64,000 nt of DNA. Origin: Macrosoma leucophasiata (taxonomy: Eukaryota; Arthropoda; Insecta; Lepidoptera; Hedylidae). Position 1 is the first letter of the stretch; each line of letters begins with the position of its first letter. The notes beneath the pieces are model-generated. The model made no database searches. It was not told the origin of the DNA and saw only the letters and a list, made by a program, of their open reading frames with translations. A program made the position numbers and the translations under genes. Of the stretch, positions 55,455 through 64,000 are shown piece by piece. The stretch spans positions 18,273,501 to 18,337,500 of the forward strand of contig JAWQUS010000008.1 in assembly GCA_036365455.1 (NCBI GenBank), in the 5' to 3' direction.

Positions 55455-55735
55455 AATCGTTTTTTAGGGTTCCGTAGTAAACAAGGAACCCTTATAGTTT
55501 CGCCTTGTCCGTCTGTCTGTCGGTCTGTCCGTCCACGGTTTAGCGCAAAAACTATTGAAACTAGATACTCAAAATTTGGCACAAGTATACACCTTAATCA
55601 CGCCGACAAAGTGGTAGAATAAAACCATGAAAAATAAAATTATTTAGGATACCTCCCCTTTATGTAACGCGAGAGTATTTTTTTCTATTTTTCGTTTTCT
55701 ATATAGTGTGGGATATCATTGGATAGGTCTTTCAA
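55455..55735 (+). repeat. 'ttccgtagt' interspersed repeat, partial
   Basis: 'tttttagggttccgtagtaa', 'gtctgtctgtcggtctgtcc' and 'ggatacctcccctttatgta' parallel 3316-3500. A short frame crossing it is not a gene. Confidence 0.7.
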
Positions 55736-55937
55736 AAATGGCGCTCCAGCCTACGGCAAATCGTGGGTGTATGCATGAATAGTATAATAATATGCATTCA
55801 AGCTCACTAACGAGCACTTAGTCAATCCTTTATAAGCCTTCGATCCCTGCCCAAAGTCAATTTTTTAATTAAAAGTTAACTTGTACCTACTATTTATTTT
55901 TCGCATTAACACAGAAACTTAGAAAGTGAGTGAACTT

Positions 55938-56115
55938 AAGAAATTAAAGAAAAAACGGAAAGAAAAAATTGACTTCGGGCAGGAATCGAACCTGCGACCT
56001 CATAACCAGTCCAGCAGCTTTACCACTAAGCTACCGAAGTTGTCTGGTTATCCTGAGGTCGCAGGTTCGATTCCTGCCCGAAGTCGAATTTTTCTTTCCG
56101 TTTTTTCTTTAATTC
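55938..56115. repeat. Head-to-head pair of tRNA-like SINE ends (inverted repeat)
   Basis: The left arm, read on the minus strand, is tRNA-like: acceptor 'cttcggt', box A 'tagcttagtggtaaag', box B 'ggttcgattcc', 3' 'ccgaagt'. The right arm on the plus strand repeats its second half ('gaggtcgcaggttcgattcc', 'tgcccgaagtcg') and the A/T-rich tail. The arms are about 70 bp with few mismatches. The anticodon stem does not pair, so this is a tRNA-derived SINE or pseudogene rather than a working tRNA. A third tail copy lies at 55840-55880. Confidence 0.7.
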
Positions 56116-56119
56116 CTAA

Positions 56120-59100
56120 AAGTTAACTTAACTACTAACTTAACTACCATCGATGTTAGTTTACTTATCTAAATATGAATAATATATATAAGTAGTGTAG
56201 TTTTTGGCTGTTTTTTTTGTGGAACAGCCATTGCTTGGCGACTTGTAGTTCGTAATGCTACTAGGACCAACCAGAAATAATCTCAGCACTGCAGCCACTG
56301 TTGCAGTAATCAGCTGAGGTAAGTGCTGTTTTTTTCGGCTTCCCACAACCAAACATATTACAATTATCTTACTTGTTTTTAATTTTTATTATTGTTGTAT
56401 GCCGATATAATAAATATTTTTCTTTCTTTGTAATAAAAAGTCAAAAAGCGAAGTTTTTAAAAAGACATAAGTACTAACCTCTTCAAATTCTTAAAAGTTA
56501 CTTAAATCTTTTAATAATTATAGTGCAAATAGCCGGGCAATCGAAGAAAAAAACATGAGCACGTGGGTTCACCACGGTGGAAAAGCGATGAAAACTAACG
56601 CAACATAAAATGCAATAGAACGTCGTAATTATGTAGGTACCTTACTAATAGGTTACCTACCTACCAACCTACAAGTAGGTAGGGTTAAAAGGGTTAAAGA
56701 GAAAGAACTGAATTTCTGTTACACAGCTTCCGATAAAATAATGTCGTTAGAAATCGTTAAGATTTAACTCAACATACATTAAAACATTAAACATTTTTCT
56801 GTAAGAACTGGAAGACAAATTTAGCAATACCTACCTAGTTGTATTTTGCGGAATTTTCGTTTCACCGACGTGATTCACTTGTCTGCAGAAACTGGTTTGC
56901 AAGCCAGCAGACAAGTCGGCCGGAACCCTGCAAACCTGGATGACGCTGTTTCAATAAAATTCACTATTTACTATACTTTTATACTTTCGTAATTTCAGAC
57001 CTGTATTCCTCTTTGGGGTAGGTATAGGTAAACGCAATCAAACATATCTACATGCTAAGCACGCACGATTTGACGGGTGCGTTTTGTCAATTGAATTTAC
57101 GCCCCAACTCGGGGATAAATAGAAAAACTTCGCGCAATTTTGGCAAAGATGGTATGCTACATCTAGACAACCTAACAAGTCAGTTGCAGTACCTATAGAA
57201 GTCTATTAGCAGGTAACAGGCCACTACCGATCGTAGTACGCTTGAGGTCCGGATTTGCAAGCCGTATGATCGTCGAAGTTTTGTACTATCATAAATATAA
57301 AGTTGGCTTACTTTTCAACATCACTGGGGAATTAGTGCCCAAAATGAACGTCTATCAGCTTGCAACTTAAAAATGAAGGACAATCAATCAATAAACAAAT
57401 GAGTAAAATGACGTTATTTATTATGCAGAACATAAACAGTATGATGATATGAATTCAATGGAGACAAATGCGGCTTCCGTCAGTAAAATGACTAGACGGG
57501 AAGTAATGCCCACGGATACCGAACTCAAGTAACGGAAGTGTTTGTTAGCTCTCATTCTCGAATTACATAAAGAAAGTGAACCAATAAAATGGAGTACCTA
57601 CGTACTCCAAATAGTAATACATTAATAATAATAGCAATTCATTAAACTTACCTTTAAAGATTTAGCACCGTTTATCTGAATCGTTACCCTTACCTACACA
57701 ATGTCGTATATAGACACTATCTAGAATTTTTATTTCATTGGATTGGAGGAATTGACAAAGATTTTTTTGAGAAACTTCATTCATTTGAAGGAAGTTATGC
57801 AGGCATAATTTAAAAAAACAGAAGAGGAGAACGATATAAAATGATATTAACTGTCGGTATAGCCAGTCAACAATCTAGAGAGGTCCCGTTTGGCTCAACT
57901 AGGGGTTGTACGTTCGTATAGGTAGGTACATACGCCACATATCAGTTAAATTTGCAGTGAATTACGATATTTCTTGCCAACCCTCAAGCAATGTCGTGCC
58001 ATGTCTTGTTAATAAATGAAGGAGATGCTATCTTTATGCCTCTTTCTGTGAGACATTAAATTCTGTTTCTGTTTACAGTATTAAAAGGTATATAACGCTA
58101 ACAACTTGGTAGGTATTAGTTATATTTAAGTTAGGTAGATTCTTTGGTTTTTTTCTACTTAACCGAAGAAGAGATAGGTACCTACTTACATAAAGATTCT
58201 GCTGTCCTTTTTCCTTTAATTATTATATTATCTAAGTACAAAAAACGTGAGTGTGATGTATTACCACAACAAATTACGAGGAAACTGTAAAGAAAATTGT
58301 TTCTTGATTATGAGTCTAGTTAATAATGATAAATTAAAAGACGAGTGACACCTACTATGTACCTACCTATCTTTAGGCGTTTTTTTAAAGGATATAGCTG
58401 ACCCAGCGAACTTCGTACCGCCATAATATACAAACCTTCGCCTGACAGTAATGAGCACGTAAAAGAAAGATTTATCCAATTTTTTGAATGATGGTCCCGC
58501 CGTTCTGGAGTAGATGGATGATGATGATGACGTGGCCTAGGGACGTAGGTATAGTAGGGATAGTAGGTACGAGGAAAATTGGGGACACCGGGGACACCCC
58601 TAGTAATTTATAAAATCTTATGCATAACAACCACTAACCTGGACTAACTATACATTTTATATCAATAATTGACTTGCAAACTTACCTACCTCCCCTAGCT
58701 AGCAGACTAGCACTTAGAACTTACTAACGAGTATGGTTTTCGCGCACAAAAAGAATCTGTGCCACGCATAACACGGGCCCAGCTACAATGTAGATTCTGT
58801 ACATATTACCTACTATCTAATGTGATAAATTATTTAACCACTAATCTACTACTAATCACCCTAAAAAGCGTGCATGGCATAATAATGAATGTCTGCAGAC
58901 GTACGGTGGCAGTCTTTCAAGTGTTTTGCCAAAAGAATATTGGCACCGGCTGCAGTCATGGATTGAATTTGAATAAATAACTTTAATCGTAGGTATTCGG
59001 AATCATTTCGTAGGTATTCGGAAAGTTTTTCTTTTTCTTCATTTATTATCATTGAAGGAATTGAAAAATTTTATGATTATTATGTTTTAACCAAATAGTT

Positions 59101-59220
59101 TAAATTTTAATTTTTAATTTACTATCAATATATGATTTTTCTTTACTATATGTAATGGTTATTCGCTCTAGGTAGTTTATGATTTATTGACGTTTTGAAA
59201 GTATCTGTAAAGATCTATTC
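56120..59220. other. Gene-poor stretch
   Basis: Bases 58390-58440 carry a Helitron-type end ('agctgacccagcgaacttcg'). Bases 58861-58970 contain on the minus strand a short LINE-like segment ('NILLAKHLKDCHRTSADIH'). No supported exon, despite a few frames of 60-70 codons. Confidence 0.4.
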
Positions 59221-59235
59221 GAAATAAAAATATTT

Positions 59236-59275
59236 TCTATTCTATTCTATTCTATTCTATTCTATTCTATTCTAT
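59236..59275. repeat. (tattc)n microsatellite
   Basis: About eight copies of 'tattc' follow 'gaaataaaaatattt', a typical 3' end of lepidopteran LINEs. Confidence 0.85.
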
Positions 59276-59438
59276 TTATTATTTTCACTCACGTGCCAAC
59301 TTAATTTTTCCTTCTCTAAAAGCTCAAATAAATACGTCTTACCTATGCACTACTATGCAGTATGATCTAAATATCGTACCTACTGTAAATAACTACAGTA
59401 TTTCTGCGGCGGAGCTAAGGGGAGTATAGTAGCCATAT

Positions 59439-59820
59439 GCATGCTTTCCTCTATGTCAAAGTACAATCACAAAAGTGACACTATGCCTGTCGCAGAGATG
59501 TTTAAATGTGTACGTGAAATTGTTTATGTATTTTGTTAAAGTCAAGGTGTGAGTTTCGTAGAAAAGACGATTTTTGTTGTGTGTGTGTCACACAAATTTG
59601 CCCCCGCAAAACATGACGGGCTGTTTTGCTGCAGGCTTTCCCCTCTGTCAAAGTACAAGCCCAAATGGGCCTATACCTGTTGCCTAGATGTTTAAATGTG
59701 TGCGTGTAATTGTTTCTGTACTTTGTTAAAGTCAAGGTGTGAGTTTCGTAGTAATAGACGATTTTCGTAGTGTGCGAGTGTCGCACGCATTTCCCCCCGC
59801 AAAAAATTATAAACTGTTCT
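59439..59820. repeat. 189-bp tandem duplication
   Basis: 'gatgtttaaatgtgt' at 59498 and 59687, 'gttaaagtcaaggtgtgagt' in each, and 'gtgtc.cac.ca.att..cccc' at both ends. The overlapping frame is a by-product. Confidence 0.85.
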
Positions 59821-59825
59821 GCATC

Positions 59826-59945
59826 GGTAATAAACGCTATGGCTACTCCCTACAGTCCGCCGCGGCCGGTGGCCCGTTTTGCTCTATGGTAATAAACGTT
59901 GGTTACCCGGGACTCCGGTCGGCCGGTGGGCCGTGTTGCTCTACG
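59826..59945. repeat. ~61-bp GC-rich tandem pair
   Basis: 'ggtaataaacg', 'ctac/ttac' followed by 'tccg..cggccggtgg.ccg' and 'ttgctcta' occur twice directly after the 189-bp pair. Confidence 0.75.
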
Positions 59946-60157
59946 TATTTAGTTGATCGATTTAATATTTCATAAGTCAGTAGGTACCAGCCGAAGGAAA
60001 AAAAAGCTGTACGGTCATTTTTTAACCATTGATCCTCTTTATGTGAGACATTAAATAATTATGATAATTATATGAATTATGTACCTACTTATATTTAATC
60101 GGAAATTTAGCCAATTAGAACTACGCAAAAATATTAAAGATTTAGTAACTTTACCTT

Positions 60158-60741
60158 AAGCGTCTGCTACACGGTTTGAAATGAGGTATGATACCAAGGT
60201 GACCTTGAACGGAAGTGAGATACGGATTGCGGGCTACACGGTTTGAAACCAACTGAATTTCGCGGATAGGACGTGTCGATATTTCGTTTGTATACCGTAT
60301 ATTAACGCTATAATGACGCCATGACACCTTACCTATCTGTACAATATATAGTTCGAGTGAGTCTTGCAATTTTGTGTGCAATTAAAGAAAAAAGAAGAAA
60401 AAAAAAGAACATGGATGAGGCGGTGGTTAAGGGAGAGATTAACGCTTAGTCATATAACCTTAATTTTATTAATCTCCTGGACTTTCGTGACATAAATAAC
60501 TTTAGTCGAACATCAGTTGCGTCCGCCGGCGCTCGCCGACGACGCAGAGTGACTATCGTACGCGTGGTTTTAAACAAGCGGCTAGACGGTTTCAAACCAA
60601 CGCTTCTGCCAATGGCTTGCAACGCAAGCCCTGCTACCAAGGACGTATTAATGTCACGTGATATTTGGCATAAAACAACGGTCTGCACTGTTTCAAACCT
60701 TTGTTTCAAACCGCCGTTTAATACCGTGTAGCAGACGTTTA
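60158..60741. mobile_element. Non-autonomous DNA transposon with TTA target duplication
   Basis: The ends 'agcgtctgctacacggt' (60160) and 'accgtgtagcagacgt' (to about 60738) are inverted. 'tta' flanks both, as in PIF/Harbinger elements. 'ggtttgaaac' words repeat internally in both orientations. The open frames crossing it (60151-60381, 60446-60775) have no transposase motif. Confidence 0.65.
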
Positions 60742-61416
60742 AGTTACTTGTTGGGCATTTAAACACTACCCTCATATAACAAAAAGCAATTTATCAACAA
60801 AAGTAATATTGAAGAAAACTCAATGATTTGTTCTTTTAATTCCCGCGTCAATGTAGAATAATATTTCATAAACCAATAAATCATATTTAATTATCATGTT
60901 ATCAAAATATTTTAAAAAATCCGGATGAATTGAGAACCTTCTCCTTATTTTGAAGTCGGTTAAAAGAAAATTATTTTGTAAATATAACTTCTGGAATTAC
61001 TGGCATAAAACAATTATTTTATGTGTGCCGAAGCCTTTAAAATGGTAAAAAGTAATTTCAATTTGAACAGGATGCAAGTATGCAACCCATTAGAAAATTA
61101 AGATAGTATTTAATGAAATGAAAAGGAAACAAAATTTTTGCGATCTCAGGTCGGGAAGGTGTGATATTATAAAAGTTGAAAACGACTAATAACGATTTCC
61201 GGTAAAACTCTTATTGAAAGGTTACTCGACATTATCGTCAGACTTGTACAACTTACAACTATTGTATAAATAAAAAATTCAATTACCCGACTTTCAGGTG
61301 TTCTATTTTTATCCTAGTATTTTTTATCGAATAAAAATTACTTCTATCTTGTTATTTACCAAGAATAAAAAATATTATTTTGTGTACGCTTAATACCATT
61401 TTTTTATTTTATATAG

Positions 61417-61597
61417 CCAACACCTCAGAGTACCCAGGCATGCATTGCACGGGTTGCGTCATGTGAAGCGAACGCGGGGAACGCGCATCGAATAGTTTGT
61501 GGCAGTGATGGTCGCAACTATCCATCCAAATGTCATCTGATGAAAGCCCAGTGTGCTGGTGAACCTGTAACCGTAGTCCGAAGAGGACCCTGTATTG
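61417..61597 (+). CDS. Kazal-type protease inhibitor exon
   Basis: After the acceptor 'ttttattttatatag' (exon start 61417, phase 0) a frame of 60 codons runs to a donor ('attg|gtacgt', end 61597, phase 1). It encodes a full Kazal domain: an N-terminal 'PTPQSTQACIARVASC', then the diagnostic 'VCGSDGRNYPSKCHLMKAQC' and 'VVRRGPC', with six cysteines in Kazal order. Kazal domains block serine proteases of the trypsin or subtilisin type. The reactive residue lies in the stretch after the second Cys ('EANAGNAHR'), which is longer than average. 'PTPQST' looks like the start of a mature secreted protein after a signal exon, which was not found. A possible next exon at 62459 would add about 33 residues and a stop, but this is uncertain. 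Confidence 0.8.
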
Positions 61598-61739
61598 GTA
61601 CGTACCCCTCATACCAAATAAAATTATTCTTAGGTTGGTACACTTGCTACCTAGTTATTTTATGGGCTCTATACAAAATCATAAGGATATTATCTAGATC
61701 TGGGAGAAGGAGAGAGATCTAGGGACCCCGCGGACACGC

Positions 61740-61940
61740 AGCCAATATTCCATACAAACGCTTAATTTGGTCTCTATTACACAGACTCAGTGACGTGTAT
61801 TTACACGTGCACCTGTGTGCGTATCACTTGGAAAATACCAACCGTCGCATACCATAAGAGGGGAGGTGGTTGGGTGAGGCGGGCAAAACGGGCGGGACGT
61901 CGAAGTGTCCATTCTATACGTAGTATTATTACATATTCTC
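61740..61940 (+). repeat. Interspersed repeat 'cgggacgtcgaagtgtcc', independent copy
   Basis: Diverged match to 12070-12290 and 17487-17707, outside the duplication ('acgcttaatttggtctctat', 'gtgtatttacacgtgcacct', 'gggcgggacgtcgaagtgtc'). It lies 140 bases after the Kazal exon, in its presumed intron. Confidence 0.8.
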
Positions 61941-63045
61941 TGGCATAAGTCTACCTCAGCTTCTTCATAAACGTTTTTATATCTATAGTTAAAAAATATT
62001 TAAAGTCAGCAAGTGTGCCTTATTTTTTATTATCTTGTCATTGACCTTCTCAATCACCAATTATCAAAATTGTAAAGTAATCAAACATTTCGCGTTTTCA
62101 ACCCCATTGCCGAAATATGCACACCCTTTACGCTATAGAGCGATAGTTACACTCACCTAATCCTTATGTCTACCGGGGGAAGCCCGCAACCGCAACGCGT
62201 TAAGCCAAGGATCTCCCTTAGTCAGATGCGTATTTTTGAAAGTTCATTGCGCTAATCGATTGTCAGGCGAAGTAGGCTATGACCATCTCAAGGCGAGTCA
62301 ACTATATATATACGTGCAATTAAAAAAAAAAGTGACTTTGTAACCCTAATATGTAATACCGTTAGATACCTTTACCCTTTACCTATACAATACTATACAC
62401 CTATGCTATCACAAAGTTACATTTGTAGTTCATATCATTTAATCGTCATTTTTTCTAGCGAACGAAGGAGTTCAAAGTGTGAACATAGGCTTTTTTATAG
62501 TCCTTCTGCAGACAGTAGGTGTTCTACAAAGGGTCAAAGAGTCTTTCGACTGAACGGGCTTCAATCATACGAAAAACGCTATGAAATACGAGCGACTTTA
62601 GTCAAATTATTTACGTTGTTAAATTTTCAATGTTTTAGCTGCTTAGTGCTTAAGCAGAGAATACATAGTAATAATACATAGGTAAGTTAGTCCAGTATTT
62701 CAAATTCCTTATTTAGGGCTGTTTTTTATAATAAAAATACCTTAGGAACAGGCTAGTGGAGAAGACTTTGTAAAAAAAGTAAAAAATAGAAAGAAATAGA
62801 ACAGAACGAACCCCATTTGAAAAGTAAAAAAGGAAAAATAATCTTCTTGCGATATGATGTCGGAGCGGGATAGATAGCGAGATATTAACTATATAATTAT
62901 AATATTATTTTAATAACTACAACATCTAGGTATTATCCTATTTTTTCATCAAACAAACTGTCACTCCTACACAATACACTCAGCCTTATAATAATTCTAA
63001 ACATAGGTACTATGAATACATGTTAGTAGTATAGATTATAATTAC
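61941..63045. other. Presumed intron or intergenic stretch
   Basis: A plus-strand frame from a possible acceptor ('attttttctag' at 62458) is open in the phase needed by the Kazal exon for about 33 codons before TGA. It has no Cys and no recognisable domain, so it is not called. The remainder is AT-rich. Confidence 0.3.
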
Positions 63046-63177
63046 TTAGAAAAAAATCAAATGATATCCAATGTATGTAGCGAATCCTTGGTGAACAATT
63101 TGGCGAACGTTATTTTTTTTGCTTGTTTCTGGCGTGCCTGATCCTATTAGGTATGACAAAAAGTCGCCCTGAAATCC
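63046..63177 (-). CDS. Candidate terminal exon of a small protein, function unknown
   Basis: Minus-strand frame from a good acceptor ('tgtgcaattttcag', exon start 63177, phase 0) to TAA at 63046. It has 43 codons: 'GFQGDFLSYLIGSGTPETSK', then 'KNNVRQIVHQGFATYIGYHL'. The frame is also open upstream through the acceptor, so an unspliced start at an ATG about 15-25 codons earlier is possible. No Cys in the exon and no family recognised. Balanced polar and aromatic composition and the splice site favour a real exon. Confidence 0.35.
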   Translation of the reverse strand, partial: GFQGDFLSYLIGSGTPETSKKNNVRQIVHQGFATYIGYHLIFF

Positions 63178-63522
63178 CTGAAAATTGCACAGCCCGTGTT
63201 TTACAAACATGTTAATATATATGATAGAAACACACATTAATTTAATAAACACTTAAAACAAATTTCAGAAAAAAGAAAATCCAAATAACATAAAAGTCTT
63301 GAGTGTGTATACCAACGGCTTTAAACAAAGCCCTTTTTGTAAACATACAACCAAGACTACTTACTTGTCTTAAAGACACTGAGTAGAATTTATATAAAAT
63401 AATGGCTTGACTGTACTTCGAGACGTCCTTGTCTGCTAGCTAATGGTATATCAAATAACCCCTTTGTGTTACAATAAGAATGAGTCTATGGATGTATATT
63501 ATATTCCTATAAATATACCTAT

Positions 63523-63606
63523 ACTATCTGCAAAAGGTCTTCTCTATAGTTATCGCGATGGTACACTATCTGCAATAGGTCTTCTCTATAGTTATCGCGA
63601 TGGTAC
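63523..63606. repeat. 42-bp perfect-looking tandem pair
   Basis: 'actatctgcaa.aggtcttc' plus 'tctatagttatcgcgatggt' twice at a 42-bp period. One base differs. Confidence 0.9.
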
Positions 63607-63698
63607 GTATGTACCTACTGCACTGAAATAGATCGTCTAACTCTATTTAAGTAATCTATATAAAAATAAACCTAATATAAACAATCTTATTTGGAGAC

Positions 63699-63770
63699 AA
63701 CCTTACTACTTCACCGGGCAAGTGGTGAGCGGTGAAGTAGTAAGGTTGGTAAGGTAAGAGGTTCAATGCC
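63699..63770 (+). repeat. Hairpin followed by a B-box-like word
   Basis: 'aaccttactacttcacc' (63699) pairs with 'ggtgaagtagtaaggtt' (to 63747) around a 15-base loop. 'gaggttcaatgccg' just after it resembles a Pol III B box, so this may be a SINE head. Confidence 0.55.
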
Positions 63771-64000
63771 GTTTTCGAGATAAAGAAACTGCATTGCTAA
63801 CTTACAAATTGTAGAAGAGCGATCTTTTCCAGTCAACATAAAAAGAAAGGAGAATCTTAAAATTAAAACAGTAGCGTGCGCGATACTAAGTACGTATGAA
63901 GATATCGGTCAATGTATAAGAAGATAATATTTGCCACTCCACGCTCTCTACCCCGCAAGTCGTAATGCTGCTAAGGTGTTGTTTTTTTATGTTATGGAAG

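Noticed and set aside
55968..56040. Functional tRNA gene
   Set aside because: Acceptor stem and A and B boxes look right, but the anticodon stem does not pair and the copy lies in a palindromic repeat with a SINE tail.
60446..60775. 109-residue minus-strand frame as a transposase
   Set aside because: It crosses the terminal repeat of a non-autonomous element and has no catalytic motif.
62459..62560. Second Kazal-gene exon
   Set aside because: Phase and acceptor fit, but it ends after about 33 residues at a stop, without Cys or any similarity. There is no way to decide from the sequence.
1..64000. CRISPR arrays, operons, ribosome-binding sites
   Set aside because: The window is eukaryotic, with introns, LINEs, mariners and LTR elements. 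The tandem arrays found are satellites or parts of transposons.

Overview
This window looks like nuclear DNA of a moth or butterfly (Lepidoptera). It is AT-rich and intron-like. It carries many 'taggtacctac' words, Helitron-like ends starting 'tctatacttataata' and ending 'cagctag', 'ttccgtagt' interspersed repeats, cecropia-type mariners and a 5S-rRNA-headed SINE. Prokaryotic signals, CRISPR arrays and operons are absent. Long open frames are rare. Nearly every sizeable one lies in a transposon, and the host genes show up as short exons with clear splice sites.

Layout: 1-10454 is gene-poor and repeat-rich. 10455-21288 is a head-to-tail tandem duplication of a 5417-bp unit with only about four differences seen. 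Its left breakpoint lies in a fold-back MITE and its right breakpoint inside a 5S-rRNA-derived SINE. 21289-25700 is MITEs and unassigned DNA. 25759-34415 holds short exons that look like genes for small secreted proteins. They are interrupted by a recent, internally deleted errantivirus-like LTR element (28309-31585) with two identical 238-bp LTRs, a 4-bp target duplication, an env remnant and a roughly 183-bp direct-repeat array in its leader. 35806-40978 is a 5.2-kb fold-back-like composite: near-perfect terminal inverted repeats, arrays of 101-bp subunits in opposite orientation at the two ends, and LINE/SINE debris between and inside the arms.

41623-47928 (minus strand) is a gene with at least two Kunitz/BPTI domains. 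Its exon phases agree across four exons. One intron holds a mariner that was itself hit by a Helitron-like element and a poly-A retroposon. A second, broken mariner lies at 51036-52316. A Kazal-domain exon lies at 61417-61597 (plus). A candidate small-protein terminal exon is at 63046-63177 (minus).

The host genes that can be supported encode secreted or extracellular small proteins: a two-domain Kunitz inhibitor (P1 Arg and Phe), a Kazal inhibitor, a Lys/Arg-rich secreted peptide, and a Gly/Ser/Thr-rich C-terminal exon. Kunitz, Kazal and small basic peptides occur together in lepidopteran silk, haemolymph or gut secretions, so a shared extracellular protease-control or defence role is plausible. 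That is inference. Gene models are partial because most first exons could not be placed. No database search was run, and all family names rest on visible motifs.
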